This document shows positions 24,885 through 36,473 of a DNA stretch of 57,335 nt, piece by piece. The stretch lies in contig JAEZCT010000043.1 in the NCBI GenBank assembly GCA_023433405.1, positions 1-57,335 on the forward strand, read 5' to 3'. Position numbers and translations under genes: made by a program. Each line of letters opens with the position of its first letter. Position 1 is the stretch's first letter. Source of the stretch: Bacillota bacterium. Its GTDB lineage: Bacteria > Bacillota > Clostridia > Oscillospirales > Ruminococcaceae. The notes under the pieces were generated by a model. The model was not told where the DNA came from and made no database searches. It worked only from the letters and a program-made list of their open reading frames with translations.

Positions 24885-25124
24885 AAAACACAAAAGAATT
24901 TTTGAAAAAATTCTTTTGTGTTTTCGCAAGCGCGTAACGCAGCTACCCCACTGAGCTTTACGCGCTTGCGCCGTAGGTGCTTCGTCTAAAAAGCCATGCT
25001 CCGTTTGCCCTTGCTTTGAGCTGGGTGCAGGGTGTCCCTGCTTCGCTTTTGCTAAATTGCATACTTTTCTCGAACAAGAAAAGTATGCCGCCTGTCGGCG
25101 CGGGAGCCGACGTTCCAGCAATTT
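24885..25124. repeat. Cluster of four perfect hairpins
   Basis: In 240 bp: AAAACACAAAAGAATTTTT with its exact complement (19-bp arms, 24885-24903 and 24906-24924); CGCAAGCGCGTAA / TTACGCGCTTGCG (13 bp, 24925-24937 and 24958-24970); GCATACTTTTCT / AGAAAAGTATGC (12 bp, 25059-25070 and 25077-25088); GTCGGC / GCCGAC (25094-25099 and 25106-25111). AAATTGC (25054-25060) and GCAATTT (25118-25124) could enclose the last two. No coding potential is recognised. A solo 102-bp-element end (TATACTAATA) follows at about 25177. Confidence 0.75.
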
Positions 25125-25256
25125 GATGATGGTTACCTAAAGACCTACCCATTCACGAAGTTTATCAAGCTTCTTTTTATACTAATAACACTTTACCCTT
25201 AGCAAACCGGGCGATACAGTTAAAATATACCATCATTTTCTGTTACCGTCAAACGC

Positions 25257-25295
25257 AAAACCCCCTGCGCCCGTTATAGGCACAGGGGGTTTTTC
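25257..25295 (-). terminator. Intrinsic terminator of secA
   Basis: AACCCCCTGCGCC...GGCACAGGGGGTT hairpin, with T-runs on both strands, just after the secA stop. Confidence 0.85.
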
Positions 25296-25308
25296 TCATC
25301 AATCGGAA

Positions 25309-28053
<2,745 letters not shown>

Positions 28054-28798
28054 ATTTCAACTGCTCCGTTCCGCCGCATTTTTGCGGCTGTAATACCAAG
28101 TACGGTGATAGGCGTCGTTCGGATATTTCGTATAATGGGCTTTGGCTTTACTATGGACGCACCCGCACTCACTGCTTGGTATCAGGGCCGACACCCTATT
28201 GCTATACTGTCATAAACCAATGCTAATTGTACTATCCGCCCAGTTCTTTGTCAAACGAATCATGGGGCTAAATGTAAACGTGGTTTTAAGCTTTTGTAAC
28301 AATTGCGCCATGTCCTTCCTATTTGCCCCCTGCACGCCGCCTAAACGGTATTGTGTGGAAGCTTAGCGCTAATTTTCCACCAAGCTGGGCCGCGCTCTTT
28401 CCCCTGCCTCAAAGCGCACCCGTATTCCTGCCTTATGCGGGAAATATGGCGATAAAGAGCTTGATAAACAGGAAAAAGCGTGTTATTTTTATATAAGCTA
28501 TGCTATATTTATATTAGGTCTTGTTAGTGTTTTAACAAAGTCGTTACGCGAGTGTTTTGGTGTGGTTTTGCATGATGCAATCTGTTATTATTTTTCACTC
28601 CTCACTCTTCGCGCTCGTTGTATTTACTAAAATTTAAACCCGGATTATTTCAACTGTTTCACCATAGAATACTATTAATTGCACCATTACGAAGCGAACG
28701 GGTTCTTATTTTGCTCGACAGAAGGAAACTGCCGGCGGACTGTCCCATGCTTATGTATCGCAAACATCAGGCTTTTTGGAGGGAGGCAACCCGGCAGA
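28054..28798. other. Divergent gap between secA and the GGDEF gene
   Basis: 745 bp. It holds the secA promoter (28226-28254) and AT-rich sequence. A possible forward promoter TTGATA-17-TATTTT lies near 28450-28480. No gene, riboswitch or tRNA is recognised. Confidence 0.4.
28226..28254 (-). promoter_or_regulatory. secA promoter
   Basis: Minus strand TTGACA (28254-28249) and TACAAT (28231-28226) with a 17-bp spacer. Confidence 0.87.
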
Positions 28799-29884
28799 AT
28801 GCGGCAAACCATACGACTGTTGCTGGAAAGGCACTTTGGCCTTGAGTGCGTCAAAGGACTTTATACTGCTGTAATCCTATCGTGCGCGGCAGCGCACCTT
28901 CTGTTATTGATTCTCCTAAGCGCCGCACAATCAACTTATTTGCTTATTACGCATAGCATTGGCATAGCGGTCTGTCTGTTTGGCATCTATGCGCTGCATA
29001 AAAACTGGGAGCGTTTGGCCATAACCCTTTTGCATGCGGAGATTTTTTGCTACTACGCCGCGATGACGGTTACGACCGGCGACAGTTTGGGGGTTGAATA
29101 CCAGCTTATCGGGCTGCTGATACTCGAAGGCAACCTGATGTTCCGCCACAGGCTTACCCCGGTTCTGCTGCGGTTCTTTGCCGCGGCGCTGCTGGTTGCG
29201 GGCAAGGTTTACGCCGTTACTCTCCCGCCGCCGTGGATGGGCATCCCCCCCGCAGCCGCCCATGCTGCGGCGGTATTGAATTTGAGCCTATGCCTGCTGG
29301 CAATTGCGTTCTCCTCTGTTTTATACAGCCACGGCAGCAGTACCGCATTATGCGTGCTGAAAACGAAAGCGCGTCACCTCGAATACCTGGCTAAAACCGA
29401 CCCGCTCACCGAGCTGCCCAACCGCCGCTGGATGGACGAGCGCCTGCATCGCGTCCTAACCGACAGCCTGCTCTCCAAGCGCCCGTTTTGCGTCGCAATG
29501 TGCGATATTGACAATTTTAAACGCATCAACGATTCCTGCGGTCACGCCGGAGGGGATTATGTGCTAAAGTCCATCGCCGGTATTGTTCAGGACTACTTTG
29601 AGCAAAGGGATATCGTATGCCGGTGGGGCGGTGAGGAGATTCTGCTTTTACTGGAGGGCATGGATATCAAGGAGGCGCTTCGTGCAGTAAACGGGCTGCG
29701 CGCTCAGGTGGAGGCGACGGCCTTTTCGTACAACCACCAAACCCTGCGCGTGACTATGACAATGGGGCTTGCCCAGTACCGTGAGGGAACGAGCGTGGAG
29801 GACCTTGTTTTGGAATCGGACCGCCTGATGTATAAGGGGAAGCAGCACGGCAAAAACCGTGTGGTGTACCCCTCTGACCAATAG
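28799..29884 (+). CDS. Membrane diguanylate cyclase (GGDEF domain)
   Basis: Predicted to make cyclic di-GMP from two GTP. About 361 residues from the ATG at 28799, which GGAGGGAGG (28778-28786) precedes; the frame stays open upstream with no ribosome site. The N-terminal half has about six membrane helices (LYTAVILSCAAAHLLLLILL onward to LNLSLCLLAIAFSSVLY). The C-terminal GGDEF domain is complete: LAKTDPLTELPNRRWMDERL, CDIDNFKRINDSCGHAGGD and active-site loop RWGGEEILLL (GGEEI in place of GGEEF). The inhibitory I-site RxxD position reads EQRD, so product feedback is probably absent. No effector gene is adjacent. Confidence 0.92.
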   Translation: MRQTIRLLLERHFGLECVKGLYTAVILSCAAAHLLLLILLSAAQSTYLLITHSIGIAVCLFGIYALHKNWERLAITLLHAEIFCYYAAMTVTTGDSLGVEYQLIGLLILEGNLMFRHRLTPVLLRFFAAALLVAGKVYAVTLPPPWMGIPPAAAHAAAVLNLSLCLLAIAFSSVLYSHGSSTALCVLKTKARHLEYLAKTDPLTELPNRRWMDERLHRVLTDSLLSKRPFCVAMCDIDNFKRINDSCGHAGGDYVLKSIAGIVQDYFEQRDIVCRWGGEEILLLLEGMDIKEALRAVNGLRAQVEATAFSYNHQTLRVTMTMGLAQYREGTSVEDLVLESDRLMYKGKQHGKNRVVYPSDQ

Positions 29885-30036
29885 CGGCGCGAGCAAAAAC
29901 GCAAACTAAGCGTGTAATATAAGCGCTTTTGGTATTTGACTTATATCGGATAATGGTAGACACCCGGCAAACACAATCGGTATGATGGCGCTGCGCTCTC
30001 ATGAAGAGAAAACGCCGGAAAGGCTTGGTCGGCACC

Positions 30037-30477
30037 ATGGACAGCTTGTCGCTTGACTTTTTGCTGCGCGCAAAGCGCATGACCTATGCCGGTGGCGGCA
30101 CGCAAAGCCTGCCCTCCCGTCCCGGCGCGCGGGACCTGCGCTATACCGAGGGGGAGCTTACTTTTCTCGACAGCTTGATGGGCGGCAGGCACTTTGCCGG
30201 GGAGGCGATTCTTTGGCGTGGGAATACGCCGTTTTGGGTTATGCATTATGCCGGGCGCGTGCTGGGGGAGGGCTTTTCGGTAAGCTTTTTATATGAATGC
30301 TTGCGTATGTCCTCGCGGGATTACCCCTGCCGGGGACCGCGTATGCACTCGAGCGGCGGCGACACCTACCGCTGCGCCACCTCAGGGGGACCGAACTGGT
30401 TCTCCGGGCAGGAGCTGATAGAGCGGGAGGGTGTTATTCTGTACGAATGTAATTTTCACGGAGGCGTCATCGGATGA
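30037..30477 (+). CDS. DUF5680-type protein
   Basis: Small soluble protein of about 146 residues resembling the DUF5680 family: FLLRAKRMTYAGGGTQSLPS, then RPGARDLRYTEGELTFLDS, GGRHFAGEAILWRGNTPFW, and a C-terminal part with WFSGQELIEREGVILYECNF and HGGVIG. Function unknown; in some proteins the domain is fused to an HTH. An upstream ATG at 30001 adds a very basic 12-residue leader without a ribosome site. Its stop overlaps the start of the next gene (ATGA, 30474-30477), so translation is probably coupled to the DNA glycosylase. Confidence 0.78.
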   Translation: MDSLSLDFLLRAKRMTYAGGGTQSLPSRPGARDLRYTEGELTFLDSLMGGRHFAGEAILWRGNTPFWVMHYAGRVLGEGFSVSFLYECLRMSSRDYPCRGPRMHSSGGDTYRCATSGGPNWFSGQELIEREGVILYECNFHGGVIG

Positions 30478-30977
30478 ACGAACAGGGTCTTGTGCGTCAC
30501 ACCTTTGCGCCGGTTTTTGACAGTGCCTCCCGTGTGCTGATTCTGGGCACCATGCCGTCGCCGGTCTCGCGGGCAAACGGGTTTTACTACTCTCACCCGC
30601 AAAACCGCTTTTGGCACATCCTTGCAAAGCTGCTGCTTCAGCCGGTTCCCGGCACCCCCGAGGAGAAGCGGGCATTTTTGCTGATGCACGGCATTGCCCT
30701 GTGGGATGTGCTGGCCTCCTGCGAGATAGAGGGAGCAAGTGACGCGAGCATACAAAAGCCCACCGCTAACGACCTGCGCGTTATTTTGGCGCGCGCGGAT
30801 ATTCGCGCCCTATTCACCACAGGGCAGAAGGCATTTGCCCTGTACCGGCGGCTTTGCCAGCCTGCAACGGGGCTTGACGCAATCCCTCTGCCCTCCACCA
30901 GCCCCGCCAATGCAAGGATGAGCATTGAGGTTCTGGCTGAGTCCTATCGGCGCATTCTGCCTTATCTTGCGCCGTGA
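30474..30977 (+). CDS. Hypoxanthine-DNA glycosylase (deoxyinosine glycosylase, UDG family 6)
   Basis: 167-residue base-excision enzyme expected to remove hypoxanthine from deaminated adenine in DNA. Motif 1 reads LILGTMPSPVSRANGFYYSH with PQNRFWHIL, and motif 2 is LPSTSPANA; both are typical of the DNA-deoxyinosine glycosylase group in the UDG superfamily. GIALWDVLASCEIEGASDAS is also characteristic. It overlaps the DUF5680 gene by 4 bp. Confidence 0.9.
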   Translation: MNEQGLVRHTFAPVFDSASRVLILGTMPSPVSRANGFYYSHPQNRFWHILAKLLLQPVPGTPEEKRAFLLMHGIALWDVLASCEIEGASDASIQKPTANDLRVILARADIRALFTTGQKAFALYRRLCQPATGLDAIPLPSTSPANARMSIEVLAESYRRILPYLAP

Positions 30978-31087
30978 CCTGTAATAATGAAAGGCTGTCC
31001 ATTGTTTATTTTGGTTTATCAGGTTCATTTCTGATTCAAGGGGATACCCGTTTCCCATTATAATATCAGGAAGGAATGGTCTGACTC

Positions 31088-32386
31088 ATGACAAAACCGT
31101 TTACCCTAAACCCTAAGCTGCTGTTGGGCTGCGCCACCGCCGCAACGCAGATTGAGGGAGGAGACAAAACCCACAGCTGGTACGACTGGTGTGAAAAGGG
31201 TCATATCAAGGACGGCAGCTCCTGCCTGCGCGCAAATGACCACTACCGCCTGTACAAGGAGGATATCGGTCTTATGCGGGAGCTGGGGCTTGAGGTTTAC
31301 CGCATGGGGCTTGAGTTTTCGCGCATCATGCCTGCCAAGCACGCCTTTTCCTTCGAGGCGGTGGAGCATTACAAGGACGAGCTGCGAAGGCTCAATGAAA
31401 ACGGCATTCGTCCCTTGGTAACACTGCACCATTTTACAAACCCCCTGTGGTTTGAGAAGCTGGGCGCGTTTGAAAACCCCGAGTGTGTGGATATCTTCAC
31501 CGAGTACGCGGCATTTGTCGCCGAGCAGTTTGGCGACCTTTGCTGCGAGTATGTGACCATTAACGAGCCTAACGTCTACGCCGTAAACGGCTATACCTTC
31601 GGGGAGTGGCCTCCCGGAAAAAAAAGCGTTCCCCTCACCCTGAAGGTGATGAGAAACATGGCGAGAGCCCATATCGCGGCGTATAAAAGGATTCATGAGG
31701 TGCGGGCAAGCCGCGGCTTTGCGGGGGAAACCAAGGTGGGCTTTGCCAACCACTACCGCATATTCGTCCCCCTCGGCAGATATAACCCCATAGACCGGCT
31801 GGCGGCGCGGCTGTTTGATCTTGCGTTTCAGTCCGCAATTACCGACGCGATGGTTTGGGGCAGGTTCTCCTTTCCCCTGGGTTTGTTCTCCCGCAAAAAG
31901 GGGCGGTACTGCGACTATTTTGGTATAAACTACTATACCCGCAGCGGGATGCAAGGGTTTAAAAATATCACCCTGCCCGATAAGCCGGTGAACGATTTGG
32001 GCTGGGAGCTGTATCCCGAAGGGCTTACGCTGTTGTGCCGGCGTTTTTACTCCCGTTACGGCATACCAGTTTACATCACCGAAAACGGAACCTGTGACCA
32101 TCGGGACGCGTTCCGCGCCCGTTACCTGTACGATCATCTCAAGGCAGTCAGTGAGCTGACTGTGCCGGTGGAGCGCTACTACCACTGGACGCTGATGGAC
32201 AACTTTGAATGGGTAGAGGGAGAAAGCGCCCGGTTTGGCCTTGTGGCGGTGGATTATGACACCCAGCGGCGCACTATTCGGGATAGCGGGCGGTTTTTCG
32301 GCGAGATAATCCACCGCAAGGCCGTCACCCAGGAGATGTATGACCGCTATGTTTGCGAAAGCGAAGCACAATCCGCCGTGCTTTAG
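31088..32386 (+). CDS. Glycoside hydrolase family 1 beta-glucosidase
   Basis: Retaining beta-glycosidase, 432 residues, intracellular (no signal peptide). The TIM-barrel signature is intact: acid/base Glu in YVTINEPN (about E160) and nucleophile Glu in VYITENGT (about E332); YHWTLMDNFEWVEGESARFG is the usual substrate-binding end. Family members split beta-glucosides, including 6-phospho forms; there is no linked PTS gene, so an unphosphorylated oligosaccharide substrate is more likely. The next gene, a Gfo/Idh/MocA oxidoreductase, is 90 bp downstream and may be co-transcribed. Confidence 0.95.
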   Translation: MTKPFTLNPKLLLGCATAATQIEGGDKTHSWYDWCEKGHIKDGSSCLRANDHYRLYKEDIGLMRELGLEVYRMGLEFSRIMPAKHAFSFEAVEHYKDELRRLNENGIRPLVTLHHFTNPLWFEKLGAFENPECVDIFTEYAAFVAEQFGDLCCEYVTINEPNVYAVNGYTFGEWPPGKKSVPLTLKVMRNMARAHIAAYKRIHEVRASRGFAGETKVGFANHYRIFVPLGRYNPIDRLAARLFDLAFQSAITDAMVWGRFSFPLGLFSRKKGRYCDYFGINYYTRSGMQGFKNITLPDKPVNDLGWELYPEGLTLLCRRFYSRYGIPVYITENGTCDHRDAFRARYLYDHLKAVSELTVPVERYYHWTLMDNFEWVEGESARFGLVAVDYDTQRRTIRDSGRFFGEIIHRKAVTQEMYDRYVCESEAQSAVL

Positions 32387-32475
32387 GCGTCTGCTATTTG
32401 AAAAAACGCCACCTGCCCCAAACGTTGTGTGAAATGACCGCACCCAATATATTAACAAGATGAAGGAGAATGCAA

Positions 32476-33447
32476 ATGCAAAAGCTGCGATTTGGAATTA
32501 TCAGCACCGGTGGAATTACCGAGAAGTTTGTTCAATGCGCCCGGCTTGTTGAGGGCGCCGAGCTGCTTGCCTGCGCCTCCCGCACGCAGGAAAAGGCCGA
32601 TGCCTACGCCGCGCGCTTTGAGCTCCCCCGCGCCTATGCAAGCTATGAGGCCCTGTACAACGACCCTGATATTGATGTTGTCTATATCGCTACGCCTCAC
32701 AGCCGCCATAAGGAGGATTGCCTTGAAGCCATTGCCCACGGCAAGCATATTATATGTGAAAAGCCCCTTACCCTGACCAAGGCGGATAACGAGCTGCTGT
32801 TTGCAAAGGCCAAGGAGGCCGGCGTGTTCCTCATGGAGGCGATGTGGACGCGCTTTTTACCAACCGTCGTCAAGGCTCGCGAGTGGGTGCGCACAGGACG
32901 CATCGGCGAGCTTCGGCAGTTTACCGCATCCTTTGGCTTTCGGGCGGAAAAGAACCCGAATTCCCGTTTTTACAGCCCCGCGCTGGCGGGTGGCGCGCTG
33001 TATGACCTTGGGGTGTACCCCCTTGAATTCTTGCAGGACTTTATGCGTCCCCATAAGCCCTCGGAGATAAAGTCCTTCTGCGTAACCGCGCCTACGGGGG
33101 TGGATGAAACCGACCTTTTGCTAATAAACTACGGCAAGGCGTTTGCCCAGGTTTCGTGCACATTGGGTTACGACATAAATCATGCCAGCTTTTTATACGG
33201 GGAGGATGGGTATATAAACTTTTTGCCCGGCTTCCAATGTCCCCGCCGTGTGGAGCTGTACCAAAAGCGCACCCTGGTCGAAGCCTTTGATGCCCCCTCC
33301 TTTGTGGGCTTTGAGTTTGAAATTGCCCATGCTGTGGAGCGCATTCGCGGCGGGTACCTCACCAGTGATATCATTACGCCGGAGGATACCATTGAATGCG
33401 GCGAGCTATTTGACCGTCTGCTGACCGAATGGGGCGTGCGAAAATAG
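32476..33447 (+). CDS. Gfo/Idh/MocA family oxidoreductase
   Basis: NAD(P)-dependent sugar dehydrogenase type, 323 residues. The N-terminal Rossmann fold begins LRFGIISTGGITEKFVQ, followed by DVVYIATPHSRHKEDCLEAI and the catalytic-lysine motif ICEKPLTLTKADNELL. The C-terminal alpha/beta domain contains GGALYDLGVYPLEFLQDFM. The start at 32476 is chosen because GAAGGAG lies 7 bases upstream; the ATG at 32470 is too close to it. Substrate unknown; location after GH1 suggests a sugar or glycoside. Confidence 0.93.
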   Translation: MQKLRFGIISTGGITEKFVQCARLVEGAELLACASRTQEKADAYAARFELPRAYASYEALYNDPDIDVVYIATPHSRHKEDCLEAIAHGKHIICEKPLTLTKADNELLFAKAKEAGVFLMEAMWTRFLPTVVKAREWVRTGRIGELRQFTASFGFRAEKNPNSRFYSPALAGGALYDLGVYPLEFLQDFMRPHKPSEIKSFCVTAPTGVDETDLLLINYGKAFAQVSCTLGYDINHASFLYGEDGYINFLPGFQCPRRVELYQKRTLVEAFDAPSFVGFEFEIAHAVERIRGGYLTSDIITPEDTIECGELFDRLLTEWGVRK

Positions 33448-33610
33448 GGGAAGCCGGTGGCTTTTTGCCCTTGACAACGCCCGTTTTGTGGTTTTATAAT
33501 GCTATCTATAGTGGTAAATTGTGCCGATTTATCACCGGATTGCCCGAGCGCTCCGGTGATATCGACAAGCTTTCTCTGCAATTTGGGCAGAGATCAGGCG
33601 GGCATGGGGG

Positions 33611-34543
33611 ATGATGACTTTGGAGAAAGCAGGTCTTGTGCTGGAGGGCGGCGGGATGCGCGGGGTGTATACCGCCGGCGTGCTGGACTATTTTGATGAA
33701 CGCGGGTTGTTTTTTCGCTTTATCGTGGGTACCTCGGCGGGCGCGTGCAACGCCATCTCTTACATATCCCATCAGCGGGGGCGCAGCTTTGAGACAAACT
33801 ACCGCTTTTGCCGGGATACGCGGTATATTAACCCCTGGGGGCTTTTAAAGAACGGCGAGGTCTTCGGCATGGACTATATGTTCGGAGATATCCCAAGTAC
33901 CCTGCTGCCGTTGGATTATGACGCCTATGCCGCCGAGGAGTGCGATAACCACGCGGCGGTTACCTGCCTTGAAACCGGCAAGGCCGAATACCCTGTGGTG
34001 CGAAATATGAAAACAGAAAGCGTCTATGTGCGTGCCTCCAGCTCGCTGCCACTGTTTGCCAAGACGGTGGAATACGGCGGCAGGCACTACCTGGATGGCG
34101 GTGTGGCGGATTCTATTCCCATACGCTTTAGTGCAGAGAGTGGCAACCAAGCTCATGTTATCGTGCTTACCCGCCCAAAAGGCTACGAAAAGAAGAAAAG
34201 CTCCCCCCTTCTCACCGCCCTGTGCGCGCAGCGTTACCGCGATTACCCCCGGTTTGTCCGCTCCTTTAGTAACCGGCATCTGGACTACAACGAGAGTGTC
34301 CGAACCGCCGAGACCCTTGAGACAGAGGGGCACGCGGTAATTATCCGGCCCGAAGCCGTAAACATCGATAAGTTCGAGCGCAACCCCGAGCGTCTGCTTT
34401 CTCTGTACCTGCAAGGGTATGCCGACGCAAAAAAGGCCTTTGGCCGCGTGTTTGGTCTGGTAAGCTGCTGTGATAACGTTGTGACCGGCCTAAGTACACA
34501 GCCCGCCGACAGGAGCTACAGCCATCTTGCCCATAGCCTATAA
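33611..34543 (+). CDS. Patatin-like phospholipase
   Basis: Predicted lipid acyl hydrolase with a Ser-Asp dyad, 310 residues. The oxyanion loop is GLVLEGGGMRGVYTAGVLD, the nucleophile elbow FIVGTSAGACNAI (GxSxG) and the aspartate motif YLDGGVADSIPI. It belongs to the bacterial branch often annotated RssA/YjjU-like. No signal peptide. GGGGG precedes the tandem ATGs (33611, 33614). A strong terminator follows. Confidence 0.93.
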   Translation: MMTLEKAGLVLEGGGMRGVYTAGVLDYFDERGLFFRFIVGTSAGACNAISYISHQRGRSFETNYRFCRDTRYINPWGLLKNGEVFGMDYMFGDIPSTLLPLDYDAYAAEECDNHAAVTCLETGKAEYPVVRNMKTESVYVRASSSLPLFAKTVEYGGRHYLDGGVADSIPIRFSAESGNQAHVIVLTRPKGYEKKKSSPLLTALCAQRYRDYPRFVRSFSNRHLDYNESVRTAETLETEGHAVIIRPEAVNIDKFERNPERLLSLYLQGYADAKKAFGRVFGLVSCCDNVVTGLSTQPADRSYSHLAHSL

Positions 34544-34589
34544 CCCTGTTCCTTTGCTATCATACTACTCCCCTTAAAGAGTAAAGTTT

Positions 34590-34635
34590 AAAACTGCGTC
34601 AAAAGTCCTATCTCAAGGCTTTTGACGCAGTTTTT
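34590..34635 (+). terminator. Intrinsic terminator after patatin gene
   Basis: AAACTGCGTCAAAAG / CTTTTGACGCAGTTT stem with T-run. Confidence 0.88.
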
Positions 34636-34678
34636 GCGTCCTGTTCAATCGAAAAATTAGCATAAAAAAAACGGCATA

Positions 34679-34780
34679 ATACTATTCTCCGATAAAAGTG
34701 TTGATAAAAATCCGCGTCAAAATCCATAAATTAAAGATTTTGACTTGATTTTTATACACTTATTAATCGGATAATAGTAT
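34679..34780 (+). repeat. Intact 102-bp hairpin element (subfamily 2)
   Basis: Exactly 102 bp, ends ATACTATT / AATAGTAT, stems AAGTGT/ACACTT and GTCAAAATC/GATTTTGAC. Each differs from subfamily 1 by paired changes. Placed 44 bp beyond the patatin terminator. Confidence 0.92.
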
Positions 34781-34885
34781 AAGCTTCGTCAAATCGCCCA
34801 TAGCAATAACGCCTCATATTTCAGTACAATTTTGTATATTTCACCATATTTTAATAGTATTTTAAAATATTCCGCATCCTAAACT

Positions 34886-34895
34886 AAAACGTTTT
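34886..34895. promoter_or_regulatory. LacI-type operator candidate, distal
   Basis: Palindrome AAAACGTTTT with central CG; extended 12-mer TAAAACGTTTTC is the exact reverse complement of the site at 35170-35181. It lies in a diverged element-like stretch (34880-34970). Confidence 0.55.
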
Positions 34896-35170
34896 CGGTA
34901 CGACAAACCACAAGCCAAAGCTTTTCGCTTGCTTTTATACACATTAAGTCTGCTATTATCATATATTGTCCTCAATACCGCACATGCAATTATTAGATGC
35001 GGCGGCTTAAACGTATTTGCTTTTTAAATATTCATATGTGCCATTTGCACAAAAAAGATTGTCCTTGAAATAATCGCATCTGCCTCCCAACCGGATTATG
35101 TGAATTTTCAATAATTTTTTAATAAAGGATTATTGCATTTCTGCTTTAACTGTTATATAATGTGCTTACG

Positions 35171-35180
35171 AAAACGTTTT
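35171..35180. promoter_or_regulatory. LacI-type operator candidate, proximal
   Basis: AAAACGTTTT within GAAAACGTTTTA, about 200 bp before the LacI start and 285 bp from the first site. The even palindrome with CG at its centre is the hallmark of LacI-family sites. Confidence 0.6.
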
Positions 35181-35380
35181 ATATTTCGACTTTGCTTTTT
35201 TACCGCTTAGCAGGTAACCAACCCGTTATGAATAATGGCTTACTCTTCGTTTTGCGAAAAATCCAGAAATTGAACCTTTCTGTATGGTTTTTTTATTTCG
35301 TGATTTTTTATTTTGCAAACAAGGCCAGGTATTTGCATGGCACTGCTTTAAAGGCTATAGGAATAGGGGCTCACACGAGA

Positions 35381-36394
35381 ATGGTAACGATTAAGGATAT
35401 TTCCGCGGCCTGCGGTGTCTCTATTGCCACCGTAAGCAAGGCGCTTAATGGATATACCGATGTCAGCAAAACCACAAGAGAGCTTGTCAGCAAAACAGCC
35501 GAGCAAATGGGCTACTTTCCAAACTCGCAGGCTCGCGCCCTGAAAACGAACCGTACATATAATCTCGGCGTCCTCTTTATTGATGACGCCCAGAGCGGTC
35601 TGACGCATGACTACTTCGCGCTGGTTTTGGACAGCTTTAAGGTAGAGGCTGAAAAGAACGGCTACGATATTACCTTTATCAGCCACAACATCGGCAACAA
35701 GTCCATGTCGTTTTACGAGCACTGCCTTTACCGCAAGGTTGACGGCGTCGTGATTGCCTGCGTGGAGTTTTCCCACCCGGCGGTAATTGAGCTTGTAAAC
35801 AGCGACATTCCGGTTGTAACCATCGACCATGTGTTTAATAACCGCACCTCCATCGTCTCCGCGAACCGCTGTGGCGTGCGGGAGCTGGTTGAATACGCAT
35901 ATTCTAAGGGTCACCGCAAGATTGCCTATATTCACGGCAAAAAGAGCGCGGTTACCGAGAGCCGACTTGGAAGCTTTTACAAGACCATGGCCGACCTTGG
36001 CTTGCGTGTGCCTTCAGACTATTTGCAGGAAGGCGCGTACCATGAGCCCCCCGCTACCGAGGAGGCGGCAAAGCGCATTCTTTCCCTTTCCGACCGCCCC
36101 ACCTGCATCCTGTTTCCCGATGATTTTTCCGCCGTCGGCGGTCTGGCCGCTATCGAAGAAGCGGGCCTGAGCGTTCCCGACGATATCTCCGTTATTGGTT
36201 ATGACGGAATATATCTTTCACAGGTGATGAAGCCGCGGCTCACCACCTTCAAGCAGGACACTACCCGGCTGGGCAAGGAGGCAGCCATACAGCTTGTTCG
36301 CTTGATTGAACACCCGATAACCACCTTAATTGAGAGGGTAGTTATCTACGGCAAGTTCCTTGAGGGCTCCTCAGTAAAGGATTTGGACAACTAA
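35381..36394 (+). CDS. LacI-family transcriptional regulator
   Basis: 337 residues. The N-terminal HTH VTIKDISAACGVSIATVSKALNG and hinge region (NSQARALKTNRTYNLGVL) are standard, followed by a periplasmic-binding-like effector domain (VTIDHVFNNRTSIVSANR, CILFPDDFSAVGGLAAIEEA, VIGYDG). The frame is open upstream to 35162, but the HTH starts correctly at the ATG at 35381. It precedes a sugar-binding lipoprotein and a GH9 cellulase on the same strand and probably represses them and itself. Two copies of a GAAAACGTTTTA palindrome upstream fit autoregulation by looping. Confidence 0.94.
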   Translation: MVTIKDISAACGVSIATVSKALNGYTDVSKTTRELVSKTAEQMGYFPNSQARALKTNRTYNLGVLFIDDAQSGLTHDYFALVLDSFKVEAEKNGYDITFISHNIGNKSMSFYEHCLYRKVDGVVIACVEFSHPAVIELVNSDIPVVTIDHVFNNRTSIVSANRCGVRELVEYAYSKGHRKIAYIHGKKSAVTESRLGSFYKTMADLGLRVPSDYLQEGAYHEPPATEEAAKRILSLSDRPTCILFPDDFSAVGGLAAIEEAGLSVPDDISVIGYDGIYLSQVMKPRLTTFKQDTTRLGKEAAIQLVRLIEHPITTLIERVVIYGKFLEGSSVKDLDN

Positions 36395-36426
36395 ACCGCG
36401 CCTCGCTTTTAGGCGCATTCGGGAGA

Positions 36427-36443
36427 CCCCAAATCGTTTGGGG
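36427..36443. promoter_or_regulatory. Intercistronic palindrome between lacI-type gene and binding protein
   Basis: CCCCAAA-TCG-TTTGGGG, a perfect 7-bp stem with a 3-nt loop and no T-run. It could be an operator with an imperfect LacI-like core or an mRNA-processing hairpin raising binding-protein expression. Confidence 0.45.
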
Positions 36444-36473
36444 TTGTGGCTCGACAATTGAAGGAAAAAACCT

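Noticed and set aside
31106..32458. 450-codon open frame antisense to the GH1 gene
   Set aside because: The opposite strand carries a complete GH1 with both catalytic Glu motifs; the antisense frame is a consequence of biased codon use.
36427..36443. CCCCAAATCGTTTGGGG as an intrinsic terminator
   Set aside because: No T-run follows and the stem is only 7 bp; kept as a palindrome of unknown role.
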